Source: Lichenicola sp964658455 (lineage in GTDB: Bacteria; Pseudomonadota; Alphaproteobacteria; Acetobacterales; Acetobacteraceae). Taken from it: a stretch of DNA of 64,000 nucleotides. Shown one piece after another: positions 25,437-35,187 of this stretch; positions within the stretch are counted from its first letter, which is position 1, and each line of letters opens with the position of its first letter. The translations under genes were made by a program, and so were the position numbers. A model generated the notes under the pieces. It did not search any database, had not been told where the DNA came from, and worked only from the letters and a program-made list of their open reading frames with translations. The stretch spans positions 5,987-69,986 of the forward strand of contig CAZZZA010000003.1 of NCBI GenBank assembly GCA_964658455.1, given 5' to 3'.

Positions 25437-25632
25437 CCGCCAACTCCCAGCTCTCTCAATGTCGCAGGTATCAGGGTATCTGGATCAGTCCCGGCCACGG
25501 AAAACTATAGAAGCGCGGATGACCGTTAAAAAGATCAGCTAGCAGATACTTAAACGTGCAGCCGTTGGACGCTTACCATCGAAGCCCCATGTCGAACGAT
25601 CAAGGCCGCGCGAATGAGCCGGGCACTGATCG

Positions 25633-28600
25633 TCAAAATACGAGCGTGGCGTCCAGTACGAAGTTCTGGATCTGCGTCGAGTGATTGAATTGTCCCACAT
25701 AGGACAAGCCGATGTTCAAGCGATGGCAGGGAGCGATCCGGACCTGCGCCGAAACGTCGCCCAGGATCCCCCTGTCCGGCACGGTGCCGACCAGATCCGG
25801 GATGGAAGCCGGCAATCCCTGCACACCTTGCAATCCTCCTGCCACCGCGGCGCCACCGCCCGCCAGCCAACTGCTGGCTCCCAGTTGCAGCACCGGCTCG
25901 ACCGGCAGGCTGCCGATCCTGAAAGGGTGACCGAAGGCGACACCGGCCTCGCCACGCACTCCCGCATTGGTCTGACCGCGAACGTCGAGACCGAGCGCGC
26001 CGACGCCGCTCTCGGTCGTGCCGGACTGTCCGAGCGCCAGCAGGGTGGTTTCCACGAACGGGTGAAGGGTGATCCCGGCCAGCGCGCCGCGCAGCGCGAC
26101 GGCATGGGAGAGCCGCACGCTGGCGGCGCCATAGGCAATCGTCTGCGAGCCGCGGGCGATCGCGCTGCCGCCCTCCTCGAGCACCTGACGATGCGTATCG
26201 AGGCTTTCCGCTCCGCCGGTGATGGCGAACGATGTCTCGACCGGACCGAACGAATGCCTGGCGGTGATGCCGACCGTGGCCAGCCAGCCATGACCCTGCG
26301 CGGCGCTGCCGTTGAGATGGTCGTTGAAGAACTGCAAGCCGCCGCCGGCGCCAACACGCCAGCCATCGCGCAGCAGCACGGAGCCCCCCATGCGCGGGCC
26401 GCCGCCCTGCTGGGAGAAGTCGCTTCCCGGCAGTGTTGAACGATAGAGGCTGCCAGAGGCGTCGAACCAGGCCGTGCGCCCGTCGCGGTCGTCGCGTTGC
26501 ACCCGGGCGTGGGCCCCCTCGTCGAGCAGAGTGTCGGCGAAGTCGAGCATGGCGTGCTGCGCCGCCACCTGGGCCGCAGCGTAGGATTGCGGGCTCAGGC
26601 TTCGGTAGATCGACGCCAGCTCGGCGTCGGTCCGTGCGGCGTAGATCTCGTCGAACACGGCATCGAGGTCCGAGGGGACCGTCCCCAGATCGGCGATATC
26701 CTTGAAGACATCCGCTGCCGAATCCTCGGCCGTGCCGACATCCGTTCCGTCCGCGAGACGGTACGTGACTGCCACCTCGGTCTGGAGCGCACCGCCGGAG
26801 CCGAACGAGCCGCTCTTGGAGATCCGGTTGACCCGGATGACCGGGGAGCTGCTGGTAACGACCGGGTCGCTGCTCGGCAGAAGGGCGCTCTGCGCGATCA
26901 GCGGTGTGAGGACATAGGTGCCCGCGCGCAACGGCTGCGTGTTCGGCAGCACGGCCAGCTGAATAGCGACCTTGCCGAACACCAGCTGGGTCACGTTGAG
27001 CTGCGACGACTGCAGGCTGCCGCCATCGGCGTGCGCGACCGCGATCCGCAGGAGGCCGAGCGGGTCACCGAACAGACCGCCCGTCAGCGTCGTGGTGGCG
27101 AGCCGGGTTCCGCCGCCAGGCTGTATCACGCCGTTGTTGTGCAGCACGTTGCCGGCGCCGAGCGCCAGCGTGTCCGTCGTGTTCAGCACGCCGCCGGAAA
27201 GATTGTTCAGGGCGTTCCGGCCGGCTCCGAGATTGATCGTGCCAGTGATGGTGCCGCTGTTGTTGACCGTGTCGTTACCGCTGCCGGAGAGAAGAGCGTT
27301 GGTGCCAGACAGCGACCCGCCGCTGCCGAGCGTGACCAGGTTGCTCTGGCCGCCGCTCAGAATCAGCGCCGTGCCGCTCGACGCGGTGATCGGGCCATTC
27401 ACCGCCGCGCGTATGGTCCCGCTGCCGCTCGCGCCATCGCTCTGCAGCAGGGCGCCGATATCCCCGGCGCCGGAGGCGGTGATGGTGCCCGGATTGTCGA
27501 AGCTGACGTTGCCGCCGCTGGTGTTCTTGCCATACGTTCCAGCCGACCCCAGGAAGCCGACGCTGTTGCCGATACCGAGCAGGCCGCCGCTCCCGCCGAT
27601 GCTCTGGGCCAGCACACCGATCGCATTCGCACCGGATACCGTGATCGAGCCGGTGTTGCTGACGCTGACCGCGCCGCCGTTCCCGCCGGTGAGGTTCTTG
27701 GTGCTCGGTTCGGAGGTGAAACCGAAGGCCGGCGTCGGCACGTTGAAATAGGGCACGTCCCGCGTGGCGATGCCGAACGAGAAGCTGCCAACGGTCCCTC
27801 CCCCCTTGCCGATGCTTTCGGCGATGATGCCGTAAGCCGCTTCGCCCGCCGTGGAAATACGACCGCCATTGAGAACGCTGACCGTCCCGCCGTCGCCGCC
27901 GTTGCTCCCGATGCCGGGGAGGACGATCTGCGGCGCCACGACCACGACGCCGTTGCCACCGTTGCCGCCACCGCCGCCGATGCTCTGCGCGAGGATGCCC
28001 GGGGAGTAGAGGCTCTGGGTGGCGATGCTGCCGGTGGCGCCGTTGACGACGCTGACCGGACCACCGGTGCCGCTCGACCCGCCGCTGCCGCCGATCGAGA
28101 TCCCGGCATCGAGGGAGGGAGCCGCCGCGTCCAGGCCGGTGTTGCCGCCATTGCCGCCGCCGCCGCCGATGCTCTGCGCTGAGATGCCGATCGACTGGTT
28201 TTCGCTCGTCGACAGCGCACCGGCGTTGCTCACAGTGACCGCACCGCCATTGCCGCTGCTGCCACCCGACCCTCCGAGCGCGATGCGTCCTGGCATGCCG
28301 AAGCCGCCCGAGCCGCCGCCGCCGCCGATCGACTGCGCCTGGATGGCGTTGCCGCCGATCCCACCCGCGGTGATGGATCCGAGATTGTCGACGGACACGG
28401 TGCCGCCATTTCCGGACGCACCGCCCGATCCGCCGACCTGGACCGTGATCGGGATCGTGCCGCCGGTGCCCCCGGCCAGCTTGATGAGGTTCAGCGCCGA
28501 CAACAGCTCCGACCCTGGCGCTGCGAGATCCCCGCCATGACCGCCGCCACCGCCGATGCTCTGCGCCGATATGCCGTTCGCTTCGGAGCCCGCAACCGAA

Positions 28601-31600
28601 ATGCGGCTTGCGGCCGTGGTGGCGACGCTGACGATGCTGCCGTTGCCCGACGCGCCGCCGGCTCCGCCCACGCTGACCGCGATGCCGATCTTCTTCGGCG
28701 GATTGGGGATCTTGGTGGCGGGAAGAACGCTGCTGGCAACGGCTTTCGCATCGCCGCCGCCGCCGCCGCCGCCGATGCTTTCCGCCAGGATGCCGTCGGC
28801 GGTGGCGCCGCTAGTGGTGATGGTGGCCGCGCTGTTGACGTTGACGCCTCCGCCCTGCCCGGCCGCTCCGCCCCTGCCGCCGACCGCGACCGAGAACGAG
28901 AGCGATTCCACGCCGGTGATCAGGCCGGTGGTCGCCGAGGCGATGCCGCCGCTGCCGCCGCCGCCGCCGATGCTCTGCGCCAGGAGGCCGGTCGCGTCGT
29001 CGCCGGTCGTGGCCAGCAGGCCGGACCGGTCCTGCACGTCGACCGCGCCGGCATCGCCACCGGTGCCGCCCTGGCCGCCGACCGTCACCGAGGCGCCGAA
29101 CGCCAGGCCGCCGCGCACGTAGTTCTGCACCACGCTGGCGCCGCCATTGCCGCCGCCGCCGCCGATGCTCTGCGCCGACAGCGCATTGCCGAACGAGCCG
29201 TTGCTGGTGATCGCGCCGTCCTCGACGACGGACACCGGTCCGGCCGCGGCGCCGCTGCCGCCGGTTCCGCCGACCGCGATGCCGACGTTCCAGGACGAGG
29301 TGCCGGCGTAGCTTGCGGAGATGGCCGCACCCCCGTTACCGCCGCCGCCGCCGATCGACTGCGCCAACAGGCCGCCGACCTGCCGGCCGTCTCCGCCGGC
29401 ACCAGCGGTGATCGCGCCGCTGTTGGTCACGGTGACCGCGCTGCTCCGGCCGCTCGATCCGCCCGAACCGCCGACGGCGATGCCGAGATTGAAGCTGGAC
29501 GCGTCCCCGACCGCCAGCGTGCCGGTGAAGCCGGCATCGCCGCCGCCGCCGCCCAGGCTCTGCGCCACGATGCCCGCGGACTGGCTGCCGGTGGCAGTGA
29601 TGGCGCCGCTGTTGGTCGTGGTCACGGCTCCGCCGCTGCCGCCGCTGCCACCCTTGCCGCCGATGGCGAGCGCGATATTCCTGCCCTGCTTGTTGACGTT
29701 GAGGTTGCCGGCTAGCGCGATACCACCTGCACCGCCGCCGCCGCCGATGCTTCGGGCCGCGATACCGTTGGCGCTCGTTCCAGTCGTCGACAGCGAAGCG
29801 GCGTTGCTGACCGAGACCGCGCTGCCGCTGCCCCCCGCCCCGCCCTGCTGTGACGCGGCGACGGCGCCGCCGACCGACGTGGTGACGCCGTCGGCGCCCA
29901 GCGTGACGTTGCCGGCGAGCGCGAAGCCGCCGGTGCCGCCGCCGCCGCCAACGCTCATCGCCTGGATCGCGTCCGAGAAAGAGCCGGTGGTGCGGATGGT
30001 TCCAGTCGCGTTCGCCGTCGCGCCCTGCGCCGCCGCACCGTTCGCGCCCTTGCCGCCCAAAGCGAGGGTGCCGCTGACCGCACCGCCGCCCGACAGGCCG
30101 AGCGTGTAGCCGCCGGAGCCGCCGCCGCCGCCATAGGAAGCCGCGACCAGTCCGGGCGAGAAGGCTCCGGCGGTCTGCAGCGTGCCACCGGCATACTGCA
30201 CGCCGGCGGTGTTGCCGCTGCCGCCGCTGCCACCACTGCCGCCCACCGCGGCGCCGAGCGCCATGCCGTTCGACGCGGTGATGGCGCCGGAGACGCCGGC
30301 ATTGCCGCCGCCGCCGCCGATCGACTGTGCGACCAGGCCGGGAGAGTTGCTCCCCCCGGTGCTGAGGTCACTGGTCGCGCTCGCCAGGACCGCGCCCGCC
30401 GGCTGTCCGGACCCGCCGCCGCCGCCGACCGACACGCCATATGCCGGGGCCTGGGACAGGCTGCCGGCGAGCGTCACCCCGCCGGTGCCGCCACCGCCGC
30501 CGATCGATTGCGCGATCACGGCAGGCGACTGTGCCCCGCTCGTGGCCACCGCGGCGGTGGAGCTGGCGCTCGCGGCGGCCGACGCGCCACCGCCGCTGCC
30601 CGAACCGCCCACGGCGACGGTAACGCCACTGCCGACGGCGACGCTGCCGGCGATGGTGGTGCCGGCATTGCCGCCGCCGCCGCCAATCGATTGCGCCACG
30701 ATGCCTGGCGACTGGGGCCCGTTCGTGCGCACCGCGACGCTGGTGGCGGCCGTTGCCGTTCCGGCGTTGCCGCCCCTGCCGCCGCTGCCGCCTACCCCGA
30801 CCGAGATGCTGCTGCTGCCGGAGCCGCCGCCGGTGAGGGTGGTTCCGGCATTGCCGCCTCCGCCGCCGAGGCTTTGCGCCCGCAGGCCAGGCGCGGCGTT
30901 GCCGGCCGTGGTGACGCCGCCCGGGCCGGTCCAGGAGAGCTGCACGTTGCCGGCGGTTCCGCCACCGCCAGCCGAGCCGCCGACCGCAACCGACGTCGCG
31001 ATGATGTTGGCGCCGGACGCCGCTAGCGTCAGACCGCCATCGCCGCCGCCGCCGCCGATGCTCTGCGCCTGCACCCCGGTCGCGTCGTCGCCGCGCGTCT
31101 GCACCGTGCCGGCGCTCACCAGCGAGACCGGGCCGCCAGTGCCGCCATTGCCGCCCGAGCCGCCCACCGCGAGCGCGCCAGCAATCTCTCCCAGGCTGCC
31201 GCTGGCGGTCCAGCTCGCCGCGCCGCCGCCGCCGCCGATCGATTGCGCGGTGAAGCCGGTGGCGCCGAAGCCTGCGGTCGTGACGGTGATCAGATCCGAC
31301 GGGGCGTACGGGTTCACCGCGACGGCGCCGCCGTTGCCGCCATTGCCGCCGCTGCCGCCTATGGCCACTGAGGAGAGCAGGGAGGCGGACAGGGACGATC
31401 CTCCGTCCCCACCGCCGCCGCCGATCGACTGCAAGGTGATGCCGCCGGCGCCGGTGCCCCCGGTCGTGAAGGAGAGGTTGGGCGCCGCGGTGGTGAGGGT
31501 GACCGGTCCGCCATCGCTGCCGGGGCCGCCCTTGCCGCCGACGCTGAACATGCCGATCGCACCGGCACCGCTGCCGCCGCCGCCGCCGATCGATTGCGCG

Positions 31601-32685
31601 AGCAGCGCGGTTGCGAAGTCTCCGGCGGTCCTGATGGTGGCGGCCGGGCCGAGCTCGATCAGCACCGACCCTCCCGTTCCGGCCGCGGCGCCGTCGCCGC
31701 CGAGGTTGGCGATGCCGTACGAAGCCCCGCCCGAGCCGCCGCCGCCGCCGATCGACTGCGCCTCGATGCCGATCGACCCGGTTCCCTGCGTCGTTACGCG
31801 AGCGGCGTCCTTGACGTTGACGTTGCCGCCGCTGCCGGACGGTTGGCCGTCGCCGCCGAACACCACGAAGCCCGCGCCGCTGCCGCCATTGCCACCGAAC
31901 CCGCCGATCGACTGCACCAGGGCACCGACCGACTGGTCGGCGCCGGTCGCGATGCTTCCCTGCAGCAGGTTCAATTGCGCCGGGCTGCCGGCACCGCCGA
32001 TACCGCCGTCTCCGCCGCCACCGCCGACCACACGGGCGTTGCCGCCCGGACCGCCGGCACCGCCAAGGCTCTGGACCAGGAAACCGATCGCCCCGCGACC
32101 GGCGGTCGAGACGGCGCTGTTGCCATTGAGGGTAGCGGTCGCCGTGCCTCCAGCGAACCCGTTACCGCCACGGCCGCCGCCACTGGCCAGATTGCTTTTT
32201 CCGCCGGCGCCACCGCTTCCGCCATACGACCGGACCAGGGCGCCAACGCCATTTGCACCAGACACCGAGACCGTCGTGCTGAGCAGGGTGAGCACGGCCT
32301 CAGCCGGGCGCGCGCCGTTGCCGCCGCCAGCGCCGCCGAAACCGAGCGTGCCGTCGCCGCCGGTCCCGCCCGACCCGCCCTGGCTCACCACCCGCGCGCC
32401 GATCCCGGAGCCTTCGATCGTGGCGTTCTGGACCGTCTCGCCCCGGTAATCCGCCGGAGCACCGTCGGCCCCGCTATCCGGGGAAACGAAGGCGAAGCCG
32501 TCGCGGCCGTTCTTGCCGTTGCTTCCAATCGATGCGTAATCCAGCACCACGCCCGATTCGGCGCGGAATACCCCAACGCAAACCCTGAGCTTATCGGACA
32601 TCGAGCAGGTTCCGGCCGGGGCCTCCGAGGGGATCAGGGCCGAAAGCGCCAGAGACAACGAGATCGCCGTGGACGAACGGTACAT
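25633..32685 (-). CDS. Giant glycine-rich autotransporter adhesin (type Va)
   Basis: 2350-aa surface protein. A signal peptide (MYRSSTAISLSLALSALIP, cleavage near EAPAG) is followed by about 1,700 residues of passenger built from roughly 26 copies of a unit containing QSIGGGGG or a close variant (LGGGGG, YGGGGG, VGGGGG). After the repeats comes a beta-helix-like segment and, from about residue 2040, a C-terminal autotransporter beta-barrel ending in phenylalanine (LDATLVF), as needed for Bam-dependent insertion. The start MYRSSTAIS has GGAAAGAAACCGCA upstream. Probable role: adhesion or biofilm formation. The repeats are encoded by related, recombination-prone DNA, so copy number may vary between strains. 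Confidence 0.92.
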   Translation of the reverse strand: MYRSSTAISLSLALSALIPSEAPAGTCSMSDKLRVCVGVFRAESGVVLDYASIGSNGKNGRDGFAFVSPDSGADGAPADYRGETVQNATIEGSGIGARVVSQGGSGGTGGDGTLGFGGAGGGNGARPAEAVLTLLSTTVSVSGANGVGALVRSYGGSGGAGGKSNLASGGGRGGNGFAGGTATATLNGNSAVSTAGRGAIGFLVQSLGGAGGPGGNARVVGGGGGDGGIGGAGSPAQLNLLQGSIATGADQSVGALVQSIGGFGGNGGSGAGFVVFGGDGQPSGSGGNVNVKDAARVTTQGTGSIGIEAQSIGGGGGSGGASYGIANLGGDGAAAGTGGSVLIELGPAATIRTAGDFATALLAQSIGGGGGSGAGAIGMFSVGGKGGPGSDGGPVTLTTAAPNLSFTTGGTGAGGITLQSIGGGGGDGGSSLSASLLSSVAIGGSGGNGGNGGAVAVNPYAPSDLITVTTAGFGATGFTAQSIGGGGGAASWTASGSLGEIAGALAVGGSGGNGGTGGPVSLVSAGTVQTRGDDATGVQAQSIGGGGGDGGLTLAASGANIIATSVAVGGSAGGGGTAGNVQLSWTGPGGVTTAGNAAPGLRAQSLGGGGGNAGTTLTGGGSGSSSISVGVGGSGGRGGNAGTATAATSVAVRTNGPQSPGIVAQSIGGGGGNAGTTIAGSVAVGSGVTVAVGGSGSGGGASAAASASSTAAVATSGAQSPAVIAQSIGGGGGTGGVTLAGSLSQAPAYGVSVGGGGGSGQPAGAVLASATSDLSTGGSNSPGLVAQSIGGGGGNAGVSGAITASNGMALGAAVGGSGGSGGSGNTAGVQYAGGTLQTAGAFSPGLVAASYGGGGGSGGYTLGLSGGGAVSGTLALGGKGANGAAAQGATANATGTIRTTGSFSDAIQAMSVGGGGGTGGFALAGNVTLGADGVTTSVGGAVAASQQGGAGGSGSAVSVSNAASLSTTGTSANGIAARSIGGGGGAGGIALAGNLNVNKQGRNIALAIGGKGGSGGSGGAVTTTNSGAITATGSQSAGIVAQSLGGGGGDAGFTGTLAVGDASSFNLGIAVGGSGGSSGRSSAVTVTNSGAITAGAGGDGRQVGGLLAQSIGGGGGNGGAAISASYAGTSSWNVGIAVGGTGGSGAAAGPVSVVEDGAITSNGSFGNALSAQSIGGGGGNGGASVVQNYVRGGLAFGASVTVGGQGGTGGDAGAVDVQDRSGLLATTGDDATGLLAQSIGGGGGSGGIASATTGLITGVESLSFSVAVGGRGGAAGQGGGVNVNSAATITTSGATADGILAESIGGGGGGGDAKAVASSVLPATKIPNPPKKIGIAVSVGGAGGASGNGSIVSVATTAASRISVAGSEANGISAQSIGGGGGHGGDLAAPGSELLSALNLIKLAGGTGGTIPITVQVGGSGGASGNGGTVSVDNLGSITAGGIGGNAIQAQSIGGGGGSGGFGMPGRIALGGSGGSSGNGGAVTVSNAGALSTSENQSIGISAQSIGGGGGNGGNTGLDAAAPSLDAGISIGGSGGSSGTGGPVSVVNGATGSIATQSLYSPGILAQSIGGGGGNGGNGVVVVAPQIVLPGIGSNGGDGGTVSVLNGGRISTAGEAAYGIIAESIGKGGGTVGSFSFGIATRDVPYFNVPTPAFGFTSEPSTKNLTGGNGGAVSVSNTGSITVSGANAIGVLAQSIGGSGGLLGIGNSVGFLGSAGTYGKNTSGGNVSFDNPGTITASGAGDIGALLQSDGASGSGTIRAAVNGPITASSGTALILSGGQSNLVTLGSGGSLSGTNALLSGSGNDTVNNSGTITGTINLGAGRNALNNLSGGVLNTTDTLALGAGNVLHNNGVIQPGGGTRLATTTLTGGLFGDPLGLLRIAVAHADGGSLQSSQLNVTQLVFGKVAIQLAVLPNTQPLRAGTYVLTPLIAQSALLPSSDPVVTSSSPVIRVNRISKSGSFGSGGALQTEVAVTYRLADGTDVGTAEDSAADVFKDIADLGTVPSDLDAVFDEIYAARTDAELASIYRSLSPQSYAAAQVAAQHAMLDFADTLLDEGAHARVQRDDRDGRTAWFDASGSLYRSTLPGSDFSQQGGGPRMGGSVLLRDGWRVGAGGGLQFFNDHLNGSAAQGHGWLATVGITARHSFGPVETSFAITGGAESLDTHRQVLEEGGSAIARGSQTIAYGAASVRLSHAVALRGALAGITLHPFVETTLLALGQSGTTESGVGALGLDVRGQTNAGVRGEAGVAFGHPFRIGSLPVEPVLQLGASSWLAGGGAAVAGGLQGVQGLPASIPDLVGTVPDRGILGDVSAQVRIAPCHRLNIGLSYVGQFNHSTQIQNFVLDATLVF
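25640..26480 (-). other. Autotransporter beta-barrel translocation domain (within the adhesin gene)
   Basis: The final ~280 residues of the adhesin carry alternating amphipathic strands (for example AWFDASGSLYRS, GWRVGAGGGLQFF, SFAITGGAESLDTH) and a terminal Phe. This is the outer-membrane pore that exports the passenger. Confidence 0.85.
26950..32350 (-). repeat. Coding tandem-like repeats, about 26 units
   Basis: Units of about 40-80 codons, each with a motif SIGGGGG-x-GG (or S[LYV]GGGGG) usually preceded by A-Q/E/R. On the plus strand this is seen as GCC/CCG-rich blocks such as ccgccgccgccgat. Spacing is irregular, so it is a degenerate protein repeat, not a microsatellite or CRISPR array. 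Confidence 0.85.
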
Positions 32686-33080
32686 TGCGGTTTCTTTCCG
32701 GCAGACTGTGAAGCGCTTGTCGGCGTGGCTCAAAAAAGATACGATACCGGAACGGTTGAGATGGTCTCTTGCGCCTCGGGCTGTCGGCTGTAGCGAGTGC
32801 GGCGGCAGGTGCTGTCAGCCGATGACCTACAAGCCGCGGGGTTCCTGCGGTTCAGCACCGTGATTGCGATCGACTGTGGCCCGAACGCAACAATCGTCCG
32901 GCTGGCAGATCGAGGACTGCGACGGGCGTCCCGGCCTGTCCGGACCGGTTCGCGGGCTGCCGGGCAGAGACATCGCTATGCCGTTCTCGGCGCACCGACC
33001 GCGTGCGGGATTTCGCCAGCAATCGCCCTATGGTTGTGATACAAGACAGAGGGCACCATCGAGGGTGCAGGCGGAGCGGC
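32686..33080. other. 395-base divergent intergenic region
   Basis: Separates the adhesin gene (left) from the response regulator (right). No coding sequence was supported; a weak inverted repeat CGGCTG/CAGCCG occurs near 32790-32823. Both promoters presumably lie here but no clear -35/-10 pair stands out. Confidence 0.5.
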
Positions 33081-33716
33081 ATGTCGGCTTTCCAGGTGCT
33101 GATCGTCGATGATCATCCCATCGTGCTGGCGGGCCTGCGCATCCTGCTGTCCACCGACACCCGCTTCGCCATCTGCGCCGAGGCCTGCACCGTTGCCGCG
33201 GCACGCGAGGCCGCACGCCGCTGTCGTCCCGACCTGATCGTGACCGATCTCGTGCTGGGCGGTGAGGATGGTGTCAGCCTGGTCAAGGGCCTCGCCGAGG
33301 ATTCGTCCGCCGCCGGCATCGTCGTCTACTCGAGCCTGGACGAGGCCTTGTGGGGTCGCCTGGCACGACGCGCCGGCGCGCGCGGCTATGTCTCGAAGGC
33401 CGAGCCGCTCGACACGGTCGCCAGGGCCCTGGAGGTCGTCTCCGGGGACGATTGCTACTTCAGCGCAACGATAGCCGCCGACGGGCCCTCCTGGTCCGCG
33501 CTGGACCTTGCGAGCCTCTCTCCACGCGAGCAGCAGATTTTGCGACTGATGGGTGAGGCCCGCAGCCTGCAGGACATGGGTGCCGGTCTCGGGGTCAGCG
33601 TAAAGACGATCGGGACCTATCGCGAACGGCTCAAGACCAAGCTCGGGTTCGACTCGCTGCGCACGCTGGAGCGCTTCGCCATCGAGCATGCCCTGGGTCG
33701 AGCGGCGCTCCGATGA
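33081..33716 (+). CDS. NarL/LuxR-type response regulator
   Basis: 211-aa two-domain regulator. The receiver domain has VDDHPIVLAG, a phospho-acceptor Asp in VTDLVLGG (about D56) and the conserved Lys in GYVSKAEP. A LuxR-type helix-turn-helix follows (LSPREQQILRLMGEARSLQ). The start MSAFQVLIVDDHP has GGCGGAGCGGC upstream. Coupled to the kinase gene by an ATGA overlap. It may control the divergent adhesin gene; that is inferred from position only. Confidence 0.93.
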   Translation: MSAFQVLIVDDHPIVLAGLRILLSTDTRFAICAEACTVAAAREAARRCRPDLIVTDLVLGGEDGVSLVKGLAEDSSAAGIVVYSSLDEALWGRLARRAGARGYVSKAEPLDTVARALEVVSGDDCYFSATIAADGPSWSALDLASLSPREQQILRLMGEARSLQDMGAGLGVSVKTIGTYRERLKTKLGFDSLRTLERFAIEHALGRAALR

Positions 33717-34999
33717 CCGTCTGGGCGCAGCTTCGCCGCCGCTGGGACATCCAGCCCGGGCCCGACCTGCCGTTCGCGCGCGAGCTGGCCCAGGTCAATG
33801 TCGGGCGCATCGAGCTGGTCTGCCTGATCGCGCTGATCAACAACGCCTTCGAGATCGCGCTGGGCTTCGGCACGCTGCCGATCCGTCTCGAGATCCTGGT
33901 GGCGATCGGCTGGATCGTCGCGGTCCGCGCCCTGCGTCGCGCGGCACCGGCGATCCAGCGGACCGCAGTGATCGTCTTCATCGTCACGGCGATCCTCGGC
34001 GCGCACTGGGCGGTGTTCGATCTGGCGGCACGCGGCGCGATATATGGCGGCTATCTGCTGCGCCTGCTGACCCTCGCCCTCCTTTTCGTCCTGCCACCAC
34101 GCCTTCTCGGTGCCCTGATCGCGTTCGGCCTGGCAAGCCATGCGGCCATGCTCGCCCTCCTTCCCCCGACCCTGCCTCGGGGCACGGTCCTGGCCAACAC
34201 GATGATCGTCTCCGCCATTGCCTTCGTCGCCGGCTGCCTCATCTTCTCCGCCCGCAGGGTGGATTACGAGCAACGGACACTGATCGGTGCCCAGAATGCA
34301 AAACTCGCGGCGCAGAACGCCGAGCTCGACCAGTTGATGGCGATCGCTGCCCATGATCTGCGAAGCCCCCTCTACGGGCTCCGCAACCTGCTCGACATCG
34401 CGGACCGTCGTGCCGATGCCGATCCCTCCCTGCCCCGCCGGGTGCTGCGCGACGCGATCGAAAGCCTGGACGCGATGCAGACGCTGGTCACGCGCCTCCT
34501 GGACGCCCATGCCGCCGAGCACGCGCCTCTGGCGGTCTCGGCAGCCGAGGACCTCCGCTCGGCGGTGCAGGATGCTGCCGCGCGCGCCAAGCCGCTCAGC
34601 CAGTCCAGAGCGGTCACGATCGAGCATCAGCTTCCCGAAGCTGCCATCTACGCTGTCTTGGATGGTTCCGCACTGGCCCGCATTCTCGACAACCTGCTGG
34701 CGAATGCGATCCAGCATAGCCCGGCGGGAGGTGCCGTCTCGATCGTGGTCAGTGATCACGGGGAAGACACCCTTCTCTCGATCCGGGATCAGGGACCGGG
34801 CATCGCGCCGGAGCATCGAACGTCGCTGTTCAGCAAGTTCGACCGGACGAGTGCGGCCGGAGAGCGCAAGGGAGGCTCGGGAATGGGCCTCTTCATCGCC
34901 GCCACCTTCGCGGCGCGGCTCGGCGCGACGCTGCGCTACCATCCCGCGGAACCGGTGGGTGCGACCTTCGAACTGTCGATCCCCCGCATGAAGCGCTGA
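33713..34999 (+). CDS. Membrane sensor histidine kinase (HisKA type)
   Basis: 428-aa kinase. About six membrane helices in residues 30-180 form an integral sensor without an obvious periplasmic loop. A short coiled linker leads to the dimerisation/phospho-acceptor helix MAIAAHDLRSPLYGLRNLL (His about 214). The ATP-binding domain shows DNLLANAIQHSP (N box), IRDQGPGIAPEH (G1) and KGGSGMGLFIAATFA (G2). It is of the HisKA class, whereas NarL-type regulators usually pair with HisKA_3 kinases. Confidence 0.93.
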   Translation: MTVWAQLRRRWDIQPGPDLPFARELAQVNVGRIELVCLIALINNAFEIALGFGTLPIRLEILVAIGWIVAVRALRRAAPAIQRTAVIVFIVTAILGAHWAVFDLAARGAIYGGYLLRLLTLALLFVLPPRLLGALIAFGLASHAAMLALLPPTLPRGTVLANTMIVSAIAFVAGCLIFSARRVDYEQRTLIGAQNAKLAAQNAELDQLMAIAAHDLRSPLYGLRNLLDIADRRADADPSLPRRVLRDAIESLDAMQTLVTRLLDAHAAEHAPLAVSAAEDLRSAVQDAAARAKPLSQSRAVTIEHQLPEAAIYAVLDGSALARILDNLLANAIQHSPAGGAVSIVVSDHGEDTLLSIRDQGPGIAPEHRTSLFSKFDRTSAAGERKGGSGMGLFIAATFAARLGATLRYHPAEPVGATFELSIPRMKR

Positions 35000-35083
35000 G
35001 CGCCGGGTTGCGTCTAGCCGCGATCAGGCAAGTGCGGACGCCGCGCCCGCCCGTTGTCTGACCAGCCCACGCGGCTTCAGGTA

Positions 35084-35098
35084 AGACACGCCGTGTCT
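35084..35098. promoter_or_regulatory. 15-bp inverted repeat in intergenic region
   Basis: AGACACG-C-CGTGTCT, perfect 7-bp arms around one base. Located in the 188-base gap between the converging kinase and MFS genes, so it could be an operator remnant or a short hairpin; no flanking T-run. Confidence 0.3.
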
Positions 35099-35187
35099 GC
35101 CAACGTTAGGCGGTGTGTTCAGCACTATGCTGCGCTTGACAGCCGACTCTCAAGAGCCGAGCGCTCGTCTTCACGTGCCAGGCGGTG

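Noticed and set aside
26950..32350. CRISPR-like array or microsatellite in the adhesin gene
   Set aside because: The repeats are degenerate protein repeats with irregular spacing and coding constraint; no constant repeat-spacer pattern exists.
30182..32449. Long plus-strand open frame (755 codons) opposite the adhesin, proline-rich
   Set aside because: It mirrors the Gly-rich (GGC/GCC) adhesin in another frame; composition is an artefact of that gene and there is no domain or ribosome site.
35160..35187. Possible terminator hairpin between the kinase and EmrB genes
   Set aside because: No stable stem with a T-run was found in this part of the gap.
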